Positions 46,965 through 57,052 of a stretch of 64,000 nucleotides of DNA are shown in pieces. The translations under genes and the position numbers were made by a program. The DNA is from Amyelois transitella. Its lineage: Eukaryota > Arthropoda > Insecta > Lepidoptera > Pyralidae. The stretch covers positions 6,969,001-7,033,000 of the forward strand of contig NC_083516.1 in assembly GCF_032362555.1 (NCBI RefSeq), in the 5' to 3' direction. The notes below the pieces were generated by a model. The model ran no database searches. It was not told where the DNA came from and worked only from the letters and a program-made list of their open reading frames with translations. Numbering within the stretch: position 1 is the first letter of the stretch; every line of letters begins with the position of its first letter.

Positions 46965-49885
46965 ATGGGATCTAAACTTCTTTTTCGTTCCACAATCTCT
47001 TCGGCAACTCTGAATTTATCGAACAAAATGAGCATAGACATTGGAGGTAACTTACAATCTCTATAAGAGTTAAACAATTTTTGTGTTTTACAATAAATGA
47101 TAAATCTTGTTTGTTTGTGTTTTACAATAAATGATAAATCTTGTTTGTGCTTTCAGGTATGAGAATAAAATACAAAGATAAAAAAGATACATTTTTAGAA
47201 AAACACTTGGTTTCTAAAGAGCCTTTTGGACAATTCAAAGCATGGTTTGATGAAGCTTGTTCTAGAAAAGAAATATTAGAACCAAATGCAATGTGTTTGG
47301 CGACAGTCTCAAAGTAAGATATCTATTAAGTACATTAAAAATAAGCTCAAGTAAATTATTTATAGGTAGGTACTAAGGTTGGCAAGTAAAAGAATTTAGT
47401 CTCTCTCTCCTCCAACCATTAAACCTATGTTTTCTCTGCATAACTTACACCATTTAAGGTTGGAGGTTTATTGTTGATCATGTTTGCCTACAACGACAAT
47501 TTTTATATCTGATCTTTAACCAATTTTACATTATATGTATTTGGAAACCTTCATAGGCCTAAAATAGTGAGATAAGATAGAAGATGTACTTTATATTTGT
47601 ATCATCATCAAATTTTTGTTTGTTTTGTGTTTTAATCTTATCTCAATAATTGTATATTTATTACAATGTTATATTTCATCATCATTTACTCTTCTTTATT
47701 TATTCTACTGTAGAAGCAACACTTGGCTTACACACTTTATATTAGCCTTGATTTGATAAAATGCATTTCTTTATTCATGTGCATATTCTGCTTAAATTAA
47801 GACTTATAGAATTTATTGAAGCTCAAGACAAGTAAAATAGCATAAAGCAACTTCTTAAATTATATTTCACAATTATTCTGAGCATTTAGAAAGTTCAAAT
47901 TCAGTTAAGTAGAATAAAACCTTTATTTCCTTAGGTGTATGTAATAAAGCTGGAAATATTAATTTTGACCTTTTTGTTCTACAGAGATGGTTATCCATCT
48001 GCCAGATTTGTTCTATTGAAAGGTTATGGAAAGGATGGATACAAGTTCTTCACCAACTATGGAAGTAGGAAAGCCAAGGAAATGGTTTGTGAAATGAATT
48101 TGATTTTTTTCATACTCTGACATTCTTATTTCTCTGATAGTAAAGAAGTAGACCTATAAGTGTAGAAAAAGGAGCAGATGCAACTTGCTCTCACAAGGAT
48201 TCTGAATTTATACCAACAATAAATACAAATAATTATCTGTCACTGAACAAGTAAAAAAATAAGAAGAGGTGGATGCCAACCCTTTAAGTATAGCATTTTT
48301 AAATAATTCATATCTGAGTTACAAATAATAAAAATAAACAAATAATTTTTAAAAATGCCAAAGACCATAAATATAGAAGTTATATCTGACCAATATGTTC
48401 ATTCCAGACTGAAAACCAAAATGTAGCTGCAACATTTTACTGGGAGGTATTAAATCGGTCTGTGAGAATTGAAGGGCATGTGGAAAAACTCTCCGAGCAG
48501 GAATCCACTACATATTTCCATTCTCGCCCTGTTCCAAGTCAGATAGCAGCCTGTGCTAGTTTCCAGAGCACACCAATCGAGTCCAGAGATATATTATGTG
48601 AGAGGGAAAAAGTACTGGAGGAAGATTATTTGATTCCTGGGAAAGAAGTTCCTAAACCAGATTACTGGTAAGTTGAGCACTACTACTAAATAAGAAAACA
48701 TCCTTATTTGTATGGTATGAAGTGCAAAATCACATTACAAAACACTCCTTTACTGTAGGATGTTTGAACTGACCCTTAGCTTCTGCAAAAATGATTTATG
48801 AAAGTTAATGGTATTTTCTTCACTCATTTGCACAACAAAATAAGCAATAAAAATTGTGATTTGTTTTTTACTGTTTTAAATGTAGCCTATTATATTGTAA
48901 GGAATGTAATGAGATTATGTGAAAATAACATTATTTTTTCTTATCTATTGATATTGACCACTTTTCTTCTTCACCACTCTGGAGAGGTGTCCGGGGTATG
49001 CCTTTGACCATGGATCCTGGATTAGGTGAGTCAGGTTTTTATATGAAGCAACTCCCGTCTGACCTTCGCAACCATTAGCACATGGCCAGGGTGGGATTCG
49101 AACCTGTGCCCTATTGCACCACGCGCATTTTAATCGGGCACCTTACCGATTCGACCACCGACGCTCTCTATACCTTTTTTAGTTTTAGTAAAAAAAAATT
49201 AAGCTATCCATTCAACTTCAACATTAAACAAACATAGCTTCTTGACGGCCTCTGTGGCGCAGCGGTAATACGCTTGTCTGTGACACCGGAGGTCCCGGGT
49301 GCGAATCCCGGCCAAGGCATGATGAGAAACTAACTTTCTCTGATTGGTCTGGGTCTTGGATGTTTATCAATCTAAGTATTTATTATAAAATATAGTATCG
49401 TTGAGTTAGTATCTCGTAACACAAGTTTCGAACTTACTTCAAGGCTAACTCAATCTGTGTAATTTTTTCCCGTTTATATTTATTTTTTTACCTACACTGA
49501 GTACAAAAGCAATAATTAAGAAATTTTGTCATTTAAAAAATGTGTATGATGGGAAGATACCCATTACACTGGCAGCATTCCCCTGCTGTATCGCAAGAGA
49601 GATGCCTTGCATCAGGTAGAATCAGCATGGTGAACAGCGCCGTTATTAATTAATTAAAAATAAATTTTAAACTAAAATTTATTGTGAAACTGCTTGCAAT
49701 AACATTTTCTATATGCCAGGGGTGGCTACATTATTCGTCCCACGGCTGTGGAGTTTTGGCAAGGACAGAGGGACAGATTACATGATAGAATAAAGTTCAG
49801 AAAGCCAAAGGAAGGTGAGGTTGCAGATGGTAAGCTTCTTCACCAGGGGGAGGACGGCTGGGTGTTTCAAAGACTTTCTCCATAA
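46965..49885 (+). CDS. PNPO: Pyridoxine/pyridoxamine 5'-phosphate oxidase
   Basis: FMN enzyme that oxidises pyridoxine/pyridoxamine 5'-phosphate to pyridoxal 5'-phosphate in vitamin B6 metabolism. Exons 46965-47046, 47157-47313, 47985-48084, 48408-48667 and 49720-49885, phases matching, encode 254 residues. Family landmarks in order: [92 protein letters not shown] and the C-terminal end WVFQRLSP. The donor after exon 3 (GTTTGT) is weak. The first 21 residues before an internal Met (47028) are basic, hydroxylated and lack acids until then. They could be a mitochondrial presequence, with the internal Met giving a cytosolic form. Convergent with METTL18. Confidence 0.95.
48968..49168 (-). repeat. 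SINE family C (tRNA-headed) in PNPO intron 4
   Basis: On the minus strand the head has an A-box-like GGTGGTCGAATCGGTAAGG and a B-box-like GGTTCGAATCCCACC. It then runs through GACGGGAGTTGCTTCATA, GTCAAAGGC and ATACCCCGGACACCTCTCC. Its tRNA-like head faces the head of the family B copy 75 bp away. Confidence 0.65.
49244..49470 (+). repeat. SINE family B (tRNA-headed) in PNPO intron 4
   Basis: A-box TGGCGCAGCGGTAATACG, B-box GGTGCGAATCCCGGC, then TTTCTCTGATTGGTCTGGGT and CTTGGATGTTTATCAATC, ending near CAATCTGTGTAATTTTTT. It is the best-preserved family B copy and matches 19258 and 35138. It is not a functional tRNA gene: the acceptor-stem 3' half is replaced by the body. Confidence 0.8.
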
Positions 49886-50010
49886 GCGAAAATGTGTTTT
49901 CATTTAATATTCTGTTTCATTTAAGTGTTAATTTTTTAAAGTTTTTATTTTATTGTTGCATTTTTACAATCTTATTTTTAAGTGTTTGAATTGTAATGAA
50001 TATGTCTTCC

Positions 50011-50054
50011 AATAAAATAATGAAATCACATAATTATGCAAATAAATGTTTATT
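50011..50054. terminator. Opposed poly(A) signals of PNPO and METTL18
   Basis: AATAAA on the plus strand at 50011-50016 (126 bases past the PNPO stop) faces AATAAA on the minus strand at 50049-50054, which starts one base past the METTL18 stop codon. Cleavage 10-30 bases downstream on each strand would make the two mRNAs overlap or abut. Confidence 0.6.
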
Positions 50055-50055
50055 G

Positions 50056-51776
50056 TTACAACCTGTGAGTTATTTTTAAGATCTCTCTTTGTATACCACC
50101 TGAACATGTCCAACAGATTTCACTTTGAAATGTCCCATTGTTCTTAAGTTTACTTTCAAATTGTCTCACTCCACCTCCCACTCCAAAGTAGCAAGTTTTT
50201 GCTGCCAAGTACACCGCCCCAGTTCTGCTTAGTCTTTTTATAAAAAGGTTAATAAGTTTGTCATAATTAGCAATATTGTAAATTGTCTCTGATGTAAGTA
50301 TGACGTCATAAGATTCAGTTTCATCTATCTTGTTAAAAGATTCCCAGTCTCCAGAGTAAAATTTACACTTTCTTATGTTTTCTGACACATTATCCTCTTC
50401 ATCAATATTCAGTAGAACATTGGGTATTGTAACATGTTCCAAAACTTCTTTATTCTAAAAAAACATTATTTGATTATAATATGGGATTAATTGTTAAGCA
50501 GGCACTAAATAAATTTAATGTTTAACCCTTTTAAAATGCCACAATTTAAAAGAATAAAGGACTACTTCATCCCTTTTCCATAGATGTCGTTAAAGGTGAC
50601 TATGGGATAGACTTATAAACTTGAGATTCTTCTTTTAGGCAATGGGCTAGCAATCTGTCGCTATTTTAATGTCAATTTTATCATTAAGCAGCGATGGGCT
50701 AGCAATGTGTGCAATAATATTTAAATCCCAATTCTATCACAAAGCCTAACAGCTGAATGTGGCCTAATAGTTTTTCAATACTGCTGGCTCTGGCTACCTT
50801 GCCTGCAAAGTATATAGACATGATAATATGAATGAATTGACAAAGTCATGAATTAGTCTATTATATTTAATGTCTATAATATACTACTTACATAGTCTTG
50901 AAAAGTAACATGTGCTCCATTTATGAATGCATAAATTCCTAGAATACCAGCTCCACAGCCTAAATCTAAAACTTTGGCTGATTCTAATTTGATTGTGTCA
51001 GAATTGTTTTTAAGATACTCAACTAAATCATATGTACACTCCCATATCTTCAAACCACCTAAAACCATATTACTTATTACATCATTCATATAAAATTACA
51101 AAATCCTGTGTAGTTTTGGTTAGAACAAAAAAAGGAGCCTTACAATATGTAGCTGTTGAAGGTGGCAAATATAAAGCATAAGTAAGTGACTTATGCATTA
51201 AAAATATCCAAAGTAGCTCAATGAGGCAAGCAACCATTTGATATTTTATTATATTTACCAGTGTCAGATGCCTTTATAGTGAGAACCCAAGTTCATCAAG
51301 CAGTAGGTATGAACTTGGATGTTACTATCTTTAGACTTGTAGCAAATAATGATGGATTTTTTTCAGAATTGGAATTACGTTACTGGCTTATAGTCAATGT
51401 AAAATACCTTCATATTTAGCTGTTACAAGATCACTGTGACTTTTTTCAGCACAACCAGTGGCATTATTCATATCTGTGTCACTAAGAATATTAGCAAGAG
51501 CTTCACTGGTAACCACGTGTCCTATTTCAACTTCTCCACATGTAAACATTTTAGCATGTTTAGCAATTTCATTTAAATCCTTCATTTGTGTTTTAGGTAC
51601 AACTTCTTCACTATCGAACCATTCGACGTGATCCCTTTTTGGTTCTAAAGCTAAAACATAAAAAGTCTTCCTAATCTAAAATTTTGTAGGACTTTCAAAA
51701 GCTATAGATATGGAATGAGCTTTTTACCTGGTTTATCGGCCTCTGATTCCCGAGAAAAATTGAACATAAACGACAT
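50056..51776 (-). CDS. METTL18: Histidine protein methyltransferase 1 homolog
   Basis: Seven-beta-strand methyltransferase of the METTL18/Hpm1 family, which methylates a histidine of ribosomal protein L3 (family knowledge). Minus-strand exons 51728-51776, 51408-51650, 50892-51058 and 50056-50454 join in phase to 285 residues. The start MSFMFNF is the family's typical N-terminus. SDLVTAKYEGGLKIWECTYD links exons 2 and 3. The SAM motif I is VLDLGCGAGILGIYA, followed by FQDYN and VTIPNVLLN. Later, YDVILTSETIYN and AAKTCYFGVGGGVRQF are the catalytic-domain signatures. Intron 3 (about 440 bp) contains a SINE. It is shorter than the human protein mainly at the N-terminal half. Divergent from PSME3, convergent with PNPO. 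Confidence 0.93.
50561..50836 (+). repeat. SINE family A with internal duplication, METTL18 intron 3
   Basis: TTTTCCATAGATGTCG, GATTCTTCTTTTAGGC, then the segment GCAATGGGCTAGCAAT...ATCATTAAGC is followed by a second version GCGATGGGCTAGCAATG...ATCACAAAGCC. The tail AGTATATAGACATGATAATA follows. The head is missing. The ~55-bp duplication is unique to this copy. Confidence 0.75.
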
Positions 51777-52104
51777 TTTTATTGCAGGTAAAATGTGTAA
51801 AATTCATGAAAGTTAAAATAAAATTAACAATAATCTATCCTCCCAGTCATGACACTAGTAAATTAAATTGAACTAGCTAATTACAGAGTTAGTAATGACT
51901 TGTTACGCTATATCAATAATATTTATCTGTGAATAGAAAACGTACATAAAACAAACCACAGATAATAACATAAAAGACCAAAGTAAATAGAGATAGGTAC
52001 GGAGGGGACATAAATTCACAAACTTAAAAGAGATAGGTACTAATTTTATCCTCTTCACAAAAGTCAAAGAATAGTTATAAACTTATAACTTTGCAAACTT
52101 AGTG

Positions 52105-52590
52105 TTGTCGCTCGATAGTCCACTGCCACTATCGATTGATTATCAATGTTATTGATACTATTTATAAAACTGAGCTATCGATACTATCGTATCGAGAGCC
52201 CTGTGGCGACATCTGCAAAACGCCACAAGCCAATCGCACAAGCAAAGATTTTATGGATTGTAGCATAAATACAACTTCCGACTCAACATTTCAACATCGT
52301 CATAGCCGTAGTTACCCAGGAATAACACCTGGTGGTGATCGAACCCGGATAGCTCCTGCCCGCTACGGGCTTATCTATATTAAAGATGACTAGTAAAACG
52401 AAGAATCCTGTTATCACCTATTATCGCGGGAATTTCGAAAATCGACTTCTCCTACTTACAATCTAAACGTTATTATTTCGTGATCAGTGAGTAAGTAATT
52501 TTCGCTTTTATGTCCCTTATAACTTTAACTCGATAATCGAGAAGGTGTCGTAAGATATATGGAAATTGTCGATACCTTGGCTCGATAGTA
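52105..52590. promoter_or_regulatory. Cluster of CGATA / TATCGATA motifs between METTL18 and PSME3
   Basis: CGATA at 52113-52117, ATCGAT at 52131-52136, an exact TATCGATA at 52176-52183, TATCGTATCGAG just after, CGATAATCGA at 52531-52540, CGATA at 52570-52574 and at 52583-52587. TATCGATA is the DREF motif and CGATA the BEAF-32 core in Drosophila. The cluster lies 330-810 bp upstream of the METTL18 start, on the side of the divergent PSME3 gene. Confidence 0.45.
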
Positions 52591-52774
52591 CATATTTACA
52601 TATTTATATATATTTACAAATTTGAAAATGATTTGACACAATTTTATTGAAAAATATTTTTTTTTTTTAGCAGAGAAGCTCAAGAAATAATAAGTTAGTT
52701 GTATTCACGAACGTTCACTAGCTGTACATGTGTTTGTAGCATGTATCTTCTTTTTTATCTCCTTAATTGAAAAT

Positions 52775-52835
52775 TTAGATCCAAAGTCTCCGCCTACCCC
52801 AATGGGAAACAGGTGTGACTGTGATCATGGTATGT
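52775..52835 (+). mobile_element. LINE or SINE 3' tail fragment
   Basis: GTCTCCGCCTACCCCAATGG, GAAACAGGTGTGACTGTGAT and GGTATGTATTC align with the shared tail of the LINE at 45409 and SINE family A. TCTCCGCCTACCCC is nearer the LINE version. Confidence 0.5.
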
Positions 52836-52861
52836 ATTCTTTTTTTTGGTTTAAAATTTAT

Positions 52862-53085
52862 GTAGCGAGCGCGTAGGTAGTTAGGAAGTAACAGCCGAGC
52901 GATACCTCGGCTCGCGCTCACGCGCGTCTCACAGAGTGCCTTAGCAGTTAGCACGACCTCCGCTGTTCACGCGCCGGCGGCGATCAGCCGAGATCGCGTT
53001 CGCTGCACGTATTTTTATGCATCCTATCATACGACCTTTGCACTTCTTAATAAAGAGAGAGTATGAATTTTTTATACGTACATGC
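52862..53085. other. GC-rich block, possibly a solo LTR
   Basis: A sharply bounded GC-rich stretch starting TGTAGCGAGCGCGTAGG, with GCCGAGCGATACCTCGGCTC and CGCGCCGGCGGCGATCAGCC, then AATAAAGAGAGAGTATG near its end. The TG start and AATAAA would fit a gypsy-type LTR. I find no matching target duplication or clear CA end, so it may equally be the CpG-rich promoter of PSME3. Confidence 0.22.
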
Positions 53086-53444
53086 ATAAAATAATAAATT
53101 CTTAGTATACACGGGAGGTATGTGGACTAAAGAAATTGTACTTACTGAGGTGTGGACAAACTTTACGAAAAATCATATTCACATAAATTGTTACCAAAAA
53201 ATAATCCCAGTCTTTATTTATAACCGTTATGTTTTGTTAATAAGAATACCGATCAATAGTTATTTGAAAATAATGGTGCCGATTGTACAACAATTTGCAT
53301 ATTATTATTGAATCAAATTTTTATTTTTTCTTCTGTACAATTATTATATACAAATAAAATAAACCCCAGAAAACTGGCAGCGTTGCCTCTCTGCACAGTG
53401 TTAGTCACGGAGACGCGTTAAAATTTCGGTCATTAAAGCTCTTT

Positions 53445-53565
53445 TAAAGTAAGATCGGCTGGAAGAGATCCCACTTAGGGATAAGCCCGCCGTTGTACTG
53501 TACTGTTTTATATTTGTAATGTACTCCTTTAGTGATCAATAAAGCATTTACTTACTTACTTTTAT
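53445..53565 (+). mobile_element. LINE 3' tail (third LINE family)
   Basis: GATCGGCTGGAAGAGATCCC, TTAGGGATAAGCCCGCCGTT, TGTACTG and CAATAAAGCATTTACTTACT form a typical 3' UTR end of a lepidopteran LINE with a polyadenylation-like AATAAAG and TTAC repeats. The same family occurs reversed at 55549. Confidence 0.55.
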
Positions 53566-53942
53566 TTATGGCCCCCATGGACCCATTGTTTCAACAGTGA
53601 ACGGCGCAAAAATATTGTCTTCTTTACAATAAGTTTTATGTTTTAAATAAATAATAGTAAAATAAAAAATCATTCGTGATTAAGTTATGGTTCATGAATC
53701 TTAACTTTAACATGCTCGCCGTCCTCATAAATATTATATTTTATATCGAGCTATTTTTTTTTACAGCTCTACCAACGTAACGAGGTCCCTGAACAAGGCT
53801 GATTTAAGCTTAAGATAAATTATAATGTAGGGTTGGTAAAGACAATAGTCCAGACAAAATTTCAAAAGTGTAAAAAATATCAATATTTGAATATTTCAAT
53901 GTCAAACTTTAGTTGTCCGAATTATTAGAAAATAATAAAATA

Positions 53943-56900
53943 ATGGATGTAACGAAAGTTGACGACGCGATGATGCTAAAGGCAAGTTTATTAAACGATA
54001 TACATAAATATATGATACATTGAAAATTATAATTCGTGTTTTAGTTTTATAATAATCGATGTAAAATGTTGTATTGTACTTAACATTTTGAAATTATTTT
54101 TGATTGAGGCTGTATGTAATGTATTCATTCGCTCGCCTACTTCAGTATTCGTCATTCAACAATTCAAACAGGGATTCGCACGCGAGTCGAGTACATAGAT
54201 ACTCATAATTTGTTAGTTAAATTTAACAATATTCCGAAAATAATTTGGGATTTTAATATAACTCAATCCCAATAAAATCATGACAGACGTTGCGAAAAAG
54301 GTAGTGTGTCATTATTTTGTTTGTACTTCAGTAAAGTTTGACATGACGACTGTATTGTGATTAGTGTGCGTGACCATAGTATAAAATTCGATATTACCTT
54401 ACGTTTACGGTTATAAAAAGTATTAACCGGGGGTTTTCTTTCTGCGAATATATTGTTTTCGTTGAACGGCGCGTTAGACTGCGATACCAAGGAAAAGTCA
54501 ACATAACCTCAACAAATTGTGCGGCCATGGAAGTATGGCATATTGCTATAACATGAAACGACGGAAATTTTTGTAGTATAGCACTAATCGTATGTTTATT
54601 CCTTTTGACAGGTTCAAGAGTACAAAGATTCTCTCAAGCAGAAGGCAGAACATTTAATTATAAAGGGATTTCCAGAAAAAATAGTAAAGTTGAATGAACT
54701 ATTAGAAACACCAAATTTCCAAAATCGAATTTTAACCGACGTCCACCAGGTAATGTACTGCAATTATTATTGTATTAAATGTGATCATTATCAGAAATTC
54801 AAGTGGTACATGACTGAGCAAAATTTCATCATAATAAGCACACCATATTACTTTGTGGTATTTGGGTACCTCTACAAAAAAGTCTAATTTGAATCTGAAT
54901 GAACTTGGATAAAAGTCAAAAGCTAATGTGTTAATGAATCACACAATAGCACAAATTCATTTAGGCAGTTTCATTAATTTCACTCTGAAGGAAAAGTTAA
55001 ATAACTTTTCCCCTCTTAACAAATTTATGTCTATTTTGAGTAATTTATTTCAAGCTTTAGTTTTAATAACTTTTTTGTTTTAAACTAATTTATTTCATTG
55101 CTTGTTTTAGGACTTAAACATTCCAGTGCCCCCTCCAGCAGTGGTTTCTAATGAGCCCAATGCAAAGCGGCCACGGCTTGACTCTTCAGATGTGTCAAGT
55201 AACTCCACTGTGGATGGCTCAAAAGTTTATGCTCTTCCTAATGGAACAGTACCATGCAACAAACCACTAAGTGACCTCATACACCTTGTCAAACCTCACA
55301 TTAGAGAGCTGGTAGAGGATTCTAATCTGGTAAGCTTGTGTTCTGAATGATTCACACAATATATATATATATGCATATAAAAAAACTAATATAAACAGTT
55401 GCTTCTTTTCCCATGCAGATCGTAAAAGTCAATTATAAACTTGAGACATCTATAAGATGACAGGCTTACAACCTGTCACTATATAAAACTTAATTACATC
55501 ATTGAGCCAGTGGATTGTGGCTATCTAGTCTTTTCCGAATTGTTTGTTTGTTTGTAATATCTTTATTGCATAGAAATTTACACAGTAACAAGAAAATAGT
55601 ACATAGTTACAAAAGAAACAAATCACTTGCAATGGCGGACTTACTGTTGTTTTTTGCCTACCTTCTATGTATGTATAAATGAAACTACACTTTGACAAGA
55701 CTGTATTACTTTTATTAAAACTATGTTAAGAATCTACTAATAAATATATAAAAATTGGAAATTCTTATCTTATATTACAAGGTCTGTTTTCAAACAGTTA
55801 AAGCAAGAATATTACTGGGAACATGCAAAGACAAAGGAAATAATGAAATTATTGGAATAGTCATTTTCTTGGGTTCATTCTGTTAAGGGTTTAATGACAC
55901 AAGTTTCCTGTATTCCTTTTTGTCAGTTTTATTTTTTTTAATTTCAGCTGAAAATGTGGATCTCATTTATGATTCCCAAAATTGAAGATGGTAATAATTT
56001 TGGTGTATCAATACAAGAGGACACCCTTGCAGAGATTCAATCAGTGGAGTCTGAAGCGGCCGCATTCTTTGACCAGATTTCACGGTACTTCATATCCAGA
56101 GCAAAAATTGTCTCAAAAGTTGCAAAATATCCACACATTGATGACTACAGGAGAGCTGTTAAAGTGAGTTTTCTTTCAGTCTTATTTTTTTGTTTATGGT
56201 AATCATAATCATAATCATTTATTCCTTGAATATGGTTACAATGTTGGTCTTAGTATTTAGGTACAGCTTCTGTGAACACATATTCTACCTCTTAAGGCGT
56301 CGTGCGTTATTATATACATATATTTTAAATTAGTAGCATATAACACCATAATCAAAATCATAATCATTTATTCCTTGAATATGTTTACAATGTTGGTCTT
56401 AGTATTTAGGTACCACCTTTGTGATATCATACTTTGAATATAATGCATATAATGAATTTATAGGCAGTTGTAAAATTATACAGCCAGTTTCCATGTTGGC
56501 CAGGTATCAGCTTCTTCTCTTTCCATAGACTCTTCTTCTCTACTTTTAGATTGGTCAAGTCAATCAAGGAAGGGGGCTATAATTTAGTAACTTGTTCTCA
56601 GATTAATGGGCCTTTTGTCTTTTCAAGATTGTTGGCTCTGTCTACCTCCTAATGGATATAGGCATCATTATATGTATGTCAAATTATTACAACTGAAATA
56701 TTTCACCTAGGCGAATAAGTAAAAATCCTTTCGAGTAGTGGAAAATCCTTATATTATTTTTCTGTATTAAGTGTTACAACAATATCAACATATGAAGGGG
56801 AACACCAACATAATCTTCAGAAAAGATTGACAAAGAAGAAAATCTAGAGTTAATAATATTTGTTGATAAGTGAGAAAACATGGTATATTGAAAATATTTT

Positions 56901-57052
56901 GTTTACAGGAATTGGACGAAAAAGAGTACCTTTCATTGTGGCTAGTGATGTGTGAGATCCGCAACCGCTACTGTTCCCTACACGACATTGTCATCAAAAA
57001 CCTGGAGAAGATCAAGAAGCCTCGCTCATCCAACGCCGAGTCTTTATACTAG
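53943..57052 (+). CDS. PSME3: Proteasome activator complex subunit 3 (PA28-gamma / REG-gamma)
   Basis: Nuclear heptameric cap of the 20S proteasome that promotes ubiquitin-independent degradation. Exons 53943-53981, 54612-54749, 55111-55329, 55948-56163 and 56909-57052 (all phase 0) encode 251 residues, near the 254 of human PSME3. The first exon, MDVTKVDDAMMLK, joins VQEYKDSLKQKAE; KVD....LKV agrees with vertebrate PA28-gamma. Its donor is AAG|GCAAGT, a GC-AG intron. NAKRPRLDSS is a probable nuclear signal in the variable insert. IPKIEDGNNFGVSIQE is the activation loop. ISRYFISRAK, KYPHIDDYRR and the C-terminus RSSNAESLY, which docks on the 20S ring, are conserved. An alternative first exon lies at 54280. 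Intron 3 and intron 4 contain repeats. Confidence 0.95.
54280..54300 (+). CDS. PSME3: Alternative first coding exon of PSME3
   Basis: ATG to the donor reads MTDVAKK, followed by GTAGTG. Joined to exon 2 at 54612 it gives MTDVAKKVQEYKDSLKQK in phase 0, as the exon at 53943 does. Drosophila REG, as I recall it, also has a short ...KKVQEY start, which makes this a plausible N-terminus. It needs its own promoter in the first intron, or a longer 5' UTR exon spliced here. Transcript data are required to decide. Confidence 0.5.
55398..55545 (+). repeat. SINE family A-like copy, CCCATGCAGAT subfamily, PSME3 intron 3
   Basis: TTGCTTCTTTTCCCATGCAG, ATCGTAAAAGTCAAT, ACAGGCTTACAACCTGTCAC, ATTACATCATTGAGCCAG and CTAGTCTTTTCC follow the family order. 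The 3' tail is absent. Confidence 0.55.
55549..55665 (-). mobile_element. LINE 3' tail (same family as 53445), PSME3 intron 3
   Basis: On the minus strand CAGTAAGTCCGCCATTGCA, a spacer, and GCAATAAAGATATTACAAAC match the GATAAGCCCGCCGTTGTAC...CAATAAAG tail at 53445. It is antisense to PSME3. Confidence 0.5.
56201..56412 (-). repeat. Direct repeat of LINE tails, PSME3 intron 4
   Basis: Two ~62-bp copies at 56201-56262 and 56348-56412 share TAATCATTTATTCCTTGAAT, ATG, TTACAATGTTGGTCTTAGTA and TTTAGGTAC. On the minus strand each ends in GGAATAAATGATTATGATT, a LINE-type tail with AATAAA and a GATTAT repeat. The first copy starts 38 bp inside the intron. Confidence 0.65.
56550..56685 (+). repeat. 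SINE family A, diverged, PSME3 intron 4
   Basis: GGGCCTTTTGTC, TTTTCAAGATTGTTGGCTCT, GTCTACCTCCTAATGGATAT and AGGCATCATTATATGTATGT mark the 3' part. Upstream CTCTTTCCATAGACTC may be its 5' part, separated by an indel-rich middle. Confidence 0.6.

Noticed and set aside
49244-49320. tRNA gene
   Set aside because: A- and B-box-like sequences are good, but the 3' acceptor strand is replaced by a SINE body that recurs at 19258 and 35138. It is a tRNA-derived SINE head.
51059-51089. METTL18 exon 3 starting at the Met at 51089
   Set aside because: Extending upstream breaks the frame with exon 2. The acceptor after TGGTTTTAG at 51058 gives the family-typical YEGGLKIWEC junction.
52290-52385. tRNA-like gene on the minus strand
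   Set aside because: A B-box-like GGGTTCGATCACC and an A-box-like TAGCGGGCAGG are present, but their spacing is far too short and no cloverleaf can be drawn.
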